Shown here in pieces: positions 1-7,500 of a DNA stretch of 10,710 nt. Source of the stretch: an uncultured Clostridia bacterium (GTDB lineage: Bacteria > Bacillota > Clostridia > Oscillospirales > Ruminococcaceae); contig CANCXY010000105.1 of NCBI GenBank assembly GCA_947381875.1, forward strand, positions 1 through 10,710, given 5' to 3'. The position numbers were made by a program, and so were the translations under genes. Positions within the stretch are counted from its first letter, which is position 1. Every line of letters begins with the position of its first letter. The notes under the pieces were generated by a model. It made no database searches, was not told where the DNA came from, and was given only the letters and a program-made list of their open reading frames with translations.

Positions 1-1147
1 CGCGGTCATTTTTCAGCCAGGAGGAAAGCTCATTCTTAATCTTGCGTTCCAGCGTCGATTTGATGAGCCGGAGCTGGCTGTCATGCTGAAGCATTTCGCG
101 GCTGATGTTCAGGCTCAGGTCCTCACTGTCCACAAGCCCCTTTACAAAGCTGAAATGGTCCGGCAGCAGATCGGCGCATTTCTCCATGATCAGCACGCCG
201 CTGGAATAGAGCTGCAACCCTTTTTCGTATTCCTTCGTATAGTAGTTATACGGCGTGCGCGACGGCACGAACAGCAGCGCGCGGAACGTGGCCGTTCCCT
301 CCGTCTTCGTGTTGATGACGCGCGCGGGGTCGGCGTAGTCGCTGAACTTATCTTTGTAAAACTGGTTGTACTCCTCGTCCGAAACATCCTTTTTCTCGCG
401 CTTCCAGATGGGTACCATGCTGTTGAGCGTTTCGTCCTCAGTGTACTTCTCATACTCCGGCGTTTTGTAGTTGCCGTCGGCGTCCTTGTCCGTCCCCTCA
501 ATGGGGCGGCTCTTTTCGCGCAGCATTTTGATGGGGTAGCGGATATAATCTGAATATTTTTTCACGATATCCGCAAGGCGCCAGTCGTCGAGGAATTCGC
601 TGTAGTGTTCCTCCTCCTCGTCCTGCTTAATCACCAGCAGCACTTCTGTACCTGCCTCGGCCATCTCGCACGGTTCCAGCGTGTACCCGTCAGCACCTTC
701 CGATTCCCACTGCCAAGCCTCCCCGGAACCGAACGCGCGGCTGCGCACGGTTACGCGGTCCGCCACCATGAACGCCGAGTAGAAGCCCACGCCAAACTGA
801 CCGATCACGTCCACCGCGCCGCCGGTCTCGTTCTCCTTTTTGAAGTCCAGGCTTCCGCTCTTGGCGATGGTGCCAAGGTTCTGTTCCAGCTCGTCCTTCG
901 TCATGCCGATGCCGTTGTCCGAAACGGTGAGCGTGCGGTTTTCCTTATCCAGCGCCAGACGGATGAGGAAATCGTCTTTTTTCAGCGCGACGGAATCATC
1001 CGTCAGGCTTCGGAAATACAGCTTGTCAATGGCGTCGCTCGCGTTGCTGATAAGCTCGCGCAGGAAAATCTCCTTGTGCGTGTAGATGGAGTTGATCATC
1101 ATGTCCAGCAGCCGTTTTGACTCCGCCTTGAACTCCTTTTTTGCCAT
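1..1147 (-). CDS. htpG: Hsp90-family molecular chaperone HtpG (N-terminal 382 residues; truncated by window edge)
   Basis: HtpG is the cytosolic ATP-dependent Hsp90 chaperone that remodels client proteins under stress. Reading the minus strand from ATG at 1147-1145, the protein begins MAKKEFKAESKRLLDMM. It carries the GHKL ATPase motifs in order: ELISNASDAIDKL (catalytic Glu31, Mg-binding Asn35), DNGIGMT (residues 77-83) and GQFGVGFYS (116-124). The middle domain includes the LNISREMLQ motif with the conserved Arg that contacts ATP. The frame is open to base 1. About 382 residues are visible of the usual 610-640, so the end of the middle domain and the dimerisation domain lie outside the window. 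The start is supported by an AAGGAGG site (plus coordinates 1159-1165), 11 nt upstream. It is transcribed divergently from the VanY-like gene, and a CIRCE operator lies at its predicted transcription start. Confidence 0.97.
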   Translation of the reverse strand, partial: MAKKEFKAESKRLLDMMINSIYTHKEIFLRELISNASDAIDKLYFRSLTDDSVALKKDDFLIRLALDKENRTLTVSDNGIGMTKDELEQNLGTIAKSGSLDFKKENETGGAVDVIGQFGVGFYSAFMVADRVTVRSRAFGSGEAWQWESEGADGYTLEPCEMAEAGTEVLLVIKQDEEEEHYSEFLDDWRLADIVKKYSDYIRYPIKMLREKSRPIEGTDKDADGNYKTPEYEKYTEDETLNSMVPIWKREKKDVSDEEYNQFYKDKFSDYADPARVINTKTEGTATFRALLFVPSRTPYNYYTKEYEKGLQLYSSGVLIMEKCADLLPDHFSFVKGLVDSEDLSLNISREMLQHDSQLRLIKSTLERKIKNELSSWLKNDR

Positions 1148-1158
1148 CCTTTTACAAA

Positions 1159-1165
1159 CCTCCTT
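1159..1165 (-). promoter_or_regulatory. Ribosome binding site of htpG
   Basis: The minus strand reads AAGGAGG here, a full anti-Shine-Dalgarno match. It lies 11 nt before the ATG at 1147-1145 and fixes that start codon. Confidence 0.9.
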
Positions 1166-1252
1166 GAAAAAAACCGCGTGCGCGAAGATGTCCCCCTATG
1201 CCTCCCCAGGGCGGCATGGCTGGTTCCTTGTGCGCGGTCTGCGAAACCGTTT

Positions 1253-1279
1253 CTGGCACTCTCTATGTCTGAGTGCTAA
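1253..1279 (-). promoter_or_regulatory. CIRCE element (HrcA repressor operator) controlling htpG
   Basis: The CIRCE consensus is TTAGCACTC, nine spacer bases, then GAGTGCTAA. The sequence here is CTGGCACTC (1253-1261), exactly nine bases (1262-1270), then GAGTGCTAA (1271-1279). The right arm is perfect and the left arm has two changes at its outer end. CIRCE is bound by HrcA, which represses heat-shock operons such as groESL and dnaK at normal temperature. The element overlaps the predicted htpG transcription start, just downstream of its -10 box, the usual position for repression. It is almost palindromic, but the other promoter in this region lies about 180 bp away and points the other way, so htpG is the likely target. 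Confidence 0.93.
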
Positions 1280-1282
1280 TAT

Positions 1283-1311
1283 AGCATACAACATTTGCGG
1301 AAAAATAGCAA
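1283..1311 (-). promoter_or_regulatory. Predicted sigma-A-type promoter of htpG
   Basis: On the minus strand, a -35 box TTGCTA (plus coordinates 1306-1311) and a -10 box TATGCT (1283-1288) are separated by exactly 17 bp. Each matches the consensus at 4 of 6 positions. The predicted start, near 1276, falls inside the CIRCE element and leaves an mRNA leader of about 130 nt. A second AT-rich hexamer, TATATT, lies directly downstream of the -10 and could serve instead. Confidence 0.65.
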
Positions 1312-1435
1312 GTGTTTTTTGCAGGAATTCAAAAATTATCCATAATTTTATGGGAAAATGGGTCTCAAAAGCCGGAAAGCGCTGTCGGAACGGGCATTTT
1401 CTGTGCGGAAATCCATTCTTTTTTGCGTTGTGGGC

Positions 1436-1464
1436 TTGCGAATGCGCGCAGAATGCGGTATGAT
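1436..1464 (+). promoter_or_regulatory. Predicted promoter of the VanY-like gene
   Basis: A -35 box TTGCGA (1436-1441) and a -10 box TATGAT (1459-1464) are separated by exactly 17 bp. TATGAT matches the consensus at 5 of 6 positions. Transcription would start near 1471, giving a leader of about 112 nt. Confidence 0.65.
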
Positions 1465-1582
1465 AGTAAAAAATGGTGTGTTGTGTCTATTCATTGCCCG
1501 CTCCGCCCGTGCGGATGCGCGATGCCGCCGTACTCCGGGTGCGGCGTGCCCTTGATCCTACAATAGAAAGCGGTGTTATAGA

Positions 1583-4294
1583 TTGCCCAAAGACGATTTT
1601 GATTTCTTTTCCAATGATACGCCCCGGCGCGGCGCGCAGGACGGACCCGTTTCCTTCGACGCGTTGAAAGAGCAGATCGACCAGGGGGCCGCCCCTGCCC
1701 CGCAGGAGTTCAGCGGGTATATGCCCCTCTCCCTGGATTTTGACGATGCTCCTCCCGCCTCGCCGCGCCAGGCGGCGAAGCCCGCGCCGTTCCTGTTCGA
1801 GGAGTCAGGCGGGGACGCGGAGCCGTTCGATTTTGATTTCGGCGACGTGCCCATTGAAACGCCGTTGCCTACACAGCAGCCTGCGCCCACCGCCCCGCCG
1901 CCCGCGAGGCCGGCGCCGCAAGCGGCCCCGCCTCGCCCCACCATGCAGCAGCCAGTCCCGCAGGCTGCCCCATCCCGTCCCGCCGCATGGCAGGCCGCGC
2001 CCGAAAGGCCCGCGCCGTCCGCCGCGCTCTGGCAGGGGGAGGATGAAGACGAAGCGTTGGAGATACCGCCCATCGCGCCGCGCCCGCAGCCCGCGCCGGA
2101 GGCGGAGGAGATCCATTTTGACGACCTCAAGCCGCGCGAGGAAAAGACCGCGCGCAAAAAGCTGGGGGAGCTGCGCCTGGACGACCTGCCGCCGCGCCCC
2201 CCGAAGCCCGCGCGTAAGGGTATGCCGCCGGAATGGGACGAACTGGCCGCCGCAAAGCCCGCCGCCCGCACGAAAGCGCCCGTGGTGGAGGGGTTGGAGC
2301 CGCTGCCGCCAAAGTCCGCGCAGACCCTGCCCCCGCTGGATTTAGAAGGAATCGTGCCGCCCGCCGCGAAGCCCGTGGTCGGGAGGGAAGTGCCCCCGGC
2401 GTTCCCCGAGGCCCTGCCGCGCGCGCAGGCCGCGCCGCAGGCTGCCGCCCGCGCCGTGCCGGAGACGGCCCGCCCGCAGGCAGGGGGCGCCGCGCGCCAG
2501 ACAGCCCCGGTGCAGCCCGCCGCGCAGGCAAGGAACACCGCGCCCCAGGCCCCGGCACAGCCCGCCGCACAGGCGAGAAATGCCGCGCCGGTGAAAAGCG
2601 CGCCGCGCCCTGTCGAGGACGACGGGACCATTGTGGCGGCAGGCCCCGCCTCCGCGCCGCCCCCGGCAGCGCCCCGCCCCGCGCCCGCAGCGGCGCGCGG
2701 CACGGCGCAGGCCCCGAAAGAAGCACCGCAGCGCCCGCGCCGTCCCGGCGTGCGGCCTGTCTCGAAAATCGCCGATTCACCCACACTGTCCTTCTCCCTG
2801 GGCAACAATGTGAACGTGGAAGCGCCCACATTGGCCTTTATGCCCATTTCGGACATCACCGCCGCCGCCCGCGCTGAAGCCGAGGCAAACGCGAAAGACA
2901 ATGTATTTGTGCCGCAGCAGCCCCCGCAGTCACCGCAGGTGCGCGCGGCGCGTATAGAAAAGGAAAAAAATGTCGGCGCGGCCGTGTTCAGCGCGCTGAT
3001 GGACGCACCGGAGCCGTCCGTCACCGGTACCGACAGCGCAGACAGGGAGGGAAGTAGTATGCAGGACCCCAACTGGCCCGCGCCCCCGCGCGCGCAAAAC
3101 GGACAGCGCGGCACGCCAAAGCCCATCGACTGGAATGCGTCCCTGCTCCAAACGCCGTCAGCCGCCGCGCCCGCGCAGCAGCAGGCTCAGCAGCCCCAAC
3201 CACAGCCCCGGCAGCAGCCCCAGACGCCGCCGTCCGCCTCGCCGCGCCCTGCCGCCGCAAGGCCGCAGAGCGCCCCGGCACAGCCGGACAGCGGCGCGGC
3301 GGACCCGCTGGATTTCGGTGCCGCTGGCGCACAGCCTTTGGCGTTCGACCTTGACGAAGGGGAACCCCTCGGTGACGATCTGCTGGAAAGCTACAGCCGC
3401 CAGTTCGAGCGCGCCGATGACGACGACGGGGACGATGAGGACGAATCCCCCCGCCGCCGCGGCCCCGGTGGCGCGCGCCCGTCCAAAGGCGGCGCGGGCG
3501 GCTCTACAACGTGGCTGTGGTGGATCGGCTTTTTAGTGATCGCGCTGCTGATCATCCTCTACTTTGTCATCTTCGCCGATAAAGGCGACCCCGCGAATTC
3601 CGGTTCCGGCACCTCCGGCGGGTCGTCCGGCACATCGTCCTCCACTGTGAGCGGCAGCGAGCCGGGTTCCCAGACGCCCGACGATTCCAGCTCCGACGTG
3701 CCTGTCGACCCCGTTACAGAGCCGATCCCGCGCGACGAGTGGTATATGGTGTTGGCGAACCGTGACAACCGCCTGCCCTCCACCTTCGCGGTGCCGCAGA
3801 CGGTTACTGTCGGCAGCGCGGCGGTCGATTCGCGCATTGCCGATGCCCTGCGCCAGATGGTGAACGACGCGTCGGCGGCGGGCATCCAGCTCCTGCCGAA
3901 CAACGGCTACCGCACGGTTGGGGAGCAGCAGGCCGCCTGGGACAGGCGCGTAAAGGAATTCCTCAACCAGGGCCTTTCGCAGCAGGAGGCGGAAGAACGC
4001 GCGCTGGATTATACCTCTATGGCGGGCGCGTCCGACCACAACACCGGCTTAGGTCTGGATATCGTCTCGCAGGACCACCAGACAAAAGACCTTGCGTATG
4101 CCGAAACAGCCGCGTCGCAGTGGCTTGTGGAGCATGCGGCGGAATACGGCTTTATCCAGCGCTATCCGGCGGATAAGGAGCTGGAAACGGGCATGGACTA
4201 TGAGCCGTGGCACTACCGCTATGTCGGCCCGGATCAGGCGGCGAAAATCAAGGCAAGTGGCCTGTGCTTAGAGGAGTACCTCGCGCAGCCGTAA
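1583..4294 (+). CDS. Single-pass membrane M15B/VanY-type D,D-carboxypeptidase with a very long disordered cytoplasmic N-terminus
   Basis: The protein has 903 residues. Residues 1-640 are Pro/Ala/Gln-rich low-complexity sequence, probably disordered, with scattered acidic/hydrophobic motifs. An Arg-rich stretch (about 628-640) precedes one transmembrane helix (644-664), so by the positive-inside rule the N-terminus is cytoplasmic. A Gly/Ser linker (about 668-700) leads to an M15B peptidase domain (about 735-895). It shows the NGYR motif (Arg777), SDHNTGLGLD with zinc ligands His819 and Asp826, and EPWHY with catalytic Glu874 and third ligand His877. VanY enzymes remove the terminal D-Ala from peptidoglycan stem peptides. 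All expected catalytic residues are present, so it is probably active outside the membrane. The start is TTG with only a weak purine-rich ribosome site. No ATG lies between the preceding in-frame stop (1553-1555) and this codon. There are no vancomycin-resistance genes nearby, so a housekeeping wall-trimming role is more likely. Confidence 0.88.
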   Translation: MPKDDFDFFSNDTPRRGAQDGPVSFDALKEQIDQGAAPAPQEFSGYMPLSLDFDDAPPASPRQAAKPAPFLFEESGGDAEPFDFDFGDVPIETPLPTQQPAPTAPPPARPAPQAAPPRPTMQQPVPQAAPSRPAAWQAAPERPAPSAALWQGEDEDEALEIPPIAPRPQPAPEAEEIHFDDLKPREEKTARKKLGELRLDDLPPRPPKPARKGMPPEWDELAAAKPAARTKAPVVEGLEPLPPKSAQTLPPLDLEGIVPPAAKPVVGREVPPAFPEALPRAQAAPQAAARAVPETARPQAGGAARQTAPVQPAAQARNTAPQAPAQPAAQARNAAPVKSAPRPVEDDGTIVAAGPASAPPPAAPRPAPAAARGTAQAPKEAPQRPRRPGVRPVSKIADSPTLSFSLGNNVNVEAPTLAFMPISDITAAARAEAEANAKDNVFVPQQPPQSPQVRAARIEKEKNVGAAVFSALMDAPEPSVTGTDSADREGSSMQDPNWPAPPRAQNGQRGTPKPIDWNASLLQTPSAAAPAQQQAQQPQPQPRQQPQTPPSASPRPAAARPQSAPAQPDSGAADPLDFGAAGAQPLAFDLDEGEPLGDDLLESYSRQFERADDDDGDDEDESPRRRGPGGARPSKGGAGGSTTWLWWIGFLVIALLIILYFVIFADKGDPANSGSGTSGGSSGTSSSTVSGSEPGSQTPDDSSSDVPVDPVTEPIPRDEWYMVLANRDNRLPSTFAVPQTVTVGSAAVDSRIADALRQMVNDASAAGIQLLPNNGYRTVGEQQAAWDRRVKEFLNQGLSQQEAEERALDYTSMAGASDHNTGLGLDIVSQDHQTKDLAYAETAASQWLVEHAAEYGFIQRYPADKELETGMDYEPWHYRYVGPDQAAKIKASGLCLEEYLAQP
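2513..2590 (+). repeat. Imperfect 15-codon tandem repeat inside the disordered domain
   Basis: Residues 311-321 read QPAAQARNTAP and residues 326-336 read QPAAQARNAAP, an offset of 15 residues. The codons differ at several silent positions, so the duplication is not recent. It is one visible sign that the Pro/Ala region expanded by local duplication. Confidence 0.7.
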
Positions 4295-4349
4295 AATGGC
4301 GCTGTGAGGAAAATCCTGAGCCGGGTTTGCCGGATGTTCATGGCGTTTA

Positions 4350-4366
4350 TCCCGCCTCCGGCGGGA
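4350..4366. other. Small perfect hairpin downstream of the VanY-like gene
   Basis: TCCCGCC (4350-4356) pairs perfectly with GGCGGGA (4360-4366) around a 3-nt loop. No T tract follows on either strand. It sits between the stop codon and the main terminator, and may protect the mRNA 3' end or be incidental. Confidence 0.45.
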
Positions 4367-4390
4367 AGAAAGCAAAAAAATCAAACGCAG

Positions 4391-4421
4391 GCGCGCCCCG
4401 TGAAAGCGGGGCGCGCTTTTT
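4391..4421 (+). terminator. Intrinsic terminator after the VanY-like gene
   Basis: A perfect 10-bp GC-rich stem, GCGCGCCCCG (4391-4400) with CGGGGCGCGC (4407-4416), encloses the 6-nt loop TGAAAG. Five T residues (4417-4421) follow at once. It separates the VanY-like transcription unit from the RND gene, which has its own promoter about 50 bp further on. Confidence 0.92.
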
Positions 4422-4468
4422 ATGGGGCGGCTAATGTAAACAAACTGTAAAAACCGCGCCCGCCCGCT

Positions 4469-4496
4469 TTGCGCCCACCAAAAAGCGTGCTATACT
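4469..4496 (+). promoter_or_regulatory. Predicted promoter of the RND transporter gene
   Basis: The -10 box TATACT (4491-4496) is preceded by TGC, giving an extended -10 (TGn). The -35 is weak: TTGCGC (4469-4474) at 16-bp spacing. Transcription would start near 4503. This makes in-frame start codons upstream of 4544 unlikely, since they would lie within or before the promoter. Confidence 0.6.
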
Positions 4497-4507
4497 GGAA
4501 CACATTG

Positions 4508-4525
4508 GCGCGCAAAAAGGCGCGC
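4508..4525 (+). promoter_or_regulatory. Short GC hairpin in the RND leader, just upstream of the ribosome site
   Basis: GCGCGC (4508-4513) can pair with GCGCGC (4520-4525) around a 6-nt A-rich loop. It ends a few bases before the GAAGGGGG ribosome-site region, within a predicted leader of only about 40 nt. It could act as a 5' mRNA-stabilising stem. No alternative pairing that would mask the ribosome site is evident. Confidence 0.35.
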
Positions 4526-4543
4526 ACGAAGGGGGAAAAACAT

Positions 4544-7500
4544 ATGCTCGCGCGATACAGCGTGAAAAGGCCATATACCGTACTGGTGGCGGTGGTGCTG
4601 GTCCTGGTGCTGGGCGTCATTTCGTTCACCCAGATGACGACCGACCTCCTGCCAGCGATCGAACTTCCCTATGTGGTGGTAATTACATCCTATCCTGGGG
4701 CCAGCCCGGAAAAGATCGAATCGACTGTGACAAAGCCGCTGGAGGCCACGCTTGGCACGGGCAGCGGCATCAAAAACGTAAGCTCGACCTCGAATGAAAA
4801 CGCCAGCATCATCATGCTGGAATATGAGCAGGGGACCAACATGGACTCCGCCATGATCGAACTCTCCTCCAACGCCGACCTTGTCACCGGCAGCTTTGAC
4901 GACGCGGTTGGCTCCCCGATGTTTTTGAAGATCAGCCCCGATATGCTGCCCGTGATGGTCGCCAGCGTCGACCGGGACGGCCTGGACGTGTACGGCATTT
5001 CGGATTTTGCGCGCGATACCGTCACCCCCGCCTTTGAGCGGTTGGACGGCGTGGCCAGCGTGGACGCCACGGGCCTTGTCACGCGGCAGCTCCGCGTCAC
5101 TTTGCGGCAGGAGAAGATCGACGCGCTGAACAAAAAGGTATTGGCGGGCGTGGACGGCCAGCTTGCCGAAGCGCAGCAGGAATTGGAGGACGGGCGCGCG
5201 AAGCTCGCCAGCGGGAAAGCAGAGGTGGAAAAAGGGGCGGCGGCGCTGGCCGAACAGAAAGGCGCGGCGCTGGACGGCATGGCCCAGGGCGCGGCGCAGT
5301 TAGACAGCGCGTCGGCGTCCCTCTCCGCGCTGCTCAGCGAGGAAATGACATTGCAGGCGAACAAGGCAGGCTTTGAGGCACAGCGCGGCCTGCTGGTGCA
5401 GGTGCAGGCGTTGTGTGCGGTGCTGCAAAGCGTATTCCTGCCTGCCGAGGGCGCGCAGCCCGCCCTTTCTGCCGAGGGCTATATGCAGATGGCCGCCCTG
5501 TATGAAGCTCTGCGCGCCAAAAGCCCGGAGATGCCCGCTTTCGTTGGCCCGGAGGCGGTTTTGGCACCCACACAGGACGGCACGGGTGTAACGCCGTCGC
5601 CCGCGTTCTGCGCGCAGGTGGCGATGCTGTACGGCGCGCTGGGGCAGGCGGATCCGCAGATGCCCGCGTTCCCCGCGGCGGACACCCCGTCGTACCCCGC
5701 CGCGATCGGCGAGACACTGCGCGCCGCGTTGTCGTATGCGACAGGGCGCACGGCGGAAATTGAAACGGAATTACGCAATATCGAAACACGCCTGTTGGTA
5801 TTGGCCGCCAGCAAGCCCGCGTTAGAAGAAAACCTCCAGAAGGCGCAGGACGCATATGCCGCGCTGGAAAAGGGAAAACTGACAGCGGTGAACGAAATGA
5901 CAAGAGGAGAGGTGACGCTGGACCAGACAAAGGCGCAGTTAGAGCAGGCGGAACAGCAGCTCCAGGACGCGCAGGCCCAGTTCGACGACGCGCGCGACGC
6001 CGCCTACAAACGGGCGGACCTCTCCGGCATCTTAACGATGGAGACGCTGGGCCGTATGCTGATGGCGCAAAATATGAGCATGCCCGCCGGGTATATCACG
6101 GAGGGGGCGGAGCGCTATCTCGTCAAAGTGGGTGACGCGTTCAGCGCGCCGGAGGAGCTGGAAAACCTGCTGCTGATGCACATCAACGCCGAGGGCGTGG
6201 GGGATATTTATCTTTCGGATGTAGCGGATATCGAGATGGCCGACGACGCGGATGAAAGCTACGCGAAGGTAAACGGCAACGATGGCGTTGTCCTTTCTTT
6301 CCAGAAGCAAAGTACAGCCTCTACGGCCACCGTCAGCGAGCGCATCAACGACGCGATTGAACGGTTGGAGGAGAGCGAACCGGGCCTGCATATCACCCCG
6401 CTGATGGACCAGGGCGACTATATCCGCCTGGTGGTGGACAGCGTGCTTTCCAACCTCCTGTGGGGCGGCCTCCTGGCGATCCTCGTGCTGATCCTGTTCC
6501 TGCGCGACGCGCGCCCCACGCTCATTGTCGCGTGCAGCATCCCGTTCAGCCTGCTGTGCGCCGTGACGCTGATGTATTTCAGCAATGTGACCCTGAACAT
6601 CATTTCGCTTTCCGGCCTTGCGCTGGGCGTGGGCATGCTGGTAGACAACAGCATTGTTGTTATTGAGAACATCTACCGCCTGCGCGCCGAAGGCGTGCCG
6701 CCCGCCAAAGCTGCCGTAGAGGGCGCGAGGCAGGTGGCGGGGGCCATCTTCGCCTCCACGCTCACAACGATCTGTGTGTTTGTGCCCATTGTGTTCACGC
6801 AGGGGCTTTCGCGGCAGCTCTTTACAGATATGGGCCTTACCATCGCCTATGCGCTGCTGGCAAGCCTTGTGGTAGCGCTCACGCTTGTGCCCGCGATGGG
6901 GGCGTCCGTGCTGCGCGGCGCAAAGGAAAAGGCCGCCGGGTGGTTTGAAAAGTTAGTGGGCGGCTACGGGCGGCTGCTGAAGTGGTCGCTGCGGCACAAA
7001 ACGCCCGTACTGGCCCTCGCACTGGCTCTGCTGGTGTGCAGCGTGTTCCTGGCGGCGCAGATGGGCACAGCGTTCATCCCCGCGATGGACAGCCCGCAGA
7101 TGTCCGTTTCCCTCACCGCCCCGCGCGGCATGGACAGGGAGCAGGCGTATGCCTTGGCGGATACGCTGATGGAGCGCGTCGGCGCGGTGGAGGGCGTGGA
7201 GACCGTGGGCGCGATGTCAGGCGGAGGGGCGTCGTCGATGATGGGCGGTGGCTCGTCGGGTGCAGGCACGCAGAGTTTCACGTTCTATGTGCTTCTGGCC
7301 GATCAGCGCTCCGTATCCAACACCGACGTCGCCCGCGCCATCACGGAAAGCACGCAAGACATGGAGGGCACTGTCTCCGTGCAGGAGTCGACGATGGATA
7401 TGTCCGCGCTCGGCGGGAGCGGCGTGGAGCTTGTCATCAGCGGGCAGAATTTGGACAGCATGCGTGCCGTCGCAGACGATCTGCGCACGCTTCTGCGCGG

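Larger units (their letters stand above)
1148..1582. other. Divergent intergenic region between htpG and the VanY-like gene
   Basis: This 435-bp stretch holds no convincing gene. From left to right it contains the htpG ribosome site, an htpG leader of about 110-130 nt, the CIRCE operator and htpG promoter, an AT-rich spacer (about 1290-1370), then the plus-strand promoter (1436-1464) and a leader of about 110 nt for the VanY-like gene. That leader includes a small possible hairpin in which GCCGC pairs with GCGGC (roughly 1523-1545). Short open frames through the region lack ribosome sites and recognisable protein sequence. Confidence 0.7.

Noticed and set aside
83..1120. Plus-strand open frames over the first 1.1 kb
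   Set aside because: They are antisense to htpG, whose minus-strand translation carries every Hsp90 ATPase motif.
1173..1240. Structured RNA or riboswitch in the htpG leader
   Set aside because: Only a short distant pairing (ACCGCG with CGCGGT) is visible; no known riboswitch core fits, and CIRCE control already explains regulation.
1473..1667. Small plus-strand open frame in the VanY leader as a leader peptide
   Set aside because: It has no ribosome site, runs out of frame into the real gene and has no regulatory codon run or recognisable motif.
1576..3126. Long 516-codon open frame on the minus strand opposite the Pro/Ala region
   Set aside because: It is a GC-bias shadow of the real plus-strand gene. 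Its translation is Gly/Ala/Cys-rich with no domain, and the plus-strand frame leads directly into the transmembrane and peptidase domains.
1583..4294. Vancomycin-resistance (van) locus
   Set aside because: Only the VanY-type domain is present; there is no vanH/A/X, two-component system or ligase nearby, and the VanY family is widespread in housekeeping roles.
4469..4543. 25-residue N-terminal extension of the RND protein from an upstream TTG
   Set aside because: The extension overlaps the predicted promoter, has no ribosome site and is unlike RND N-termini. ATG 4544 has a good site and begins with a typical RND sequence.
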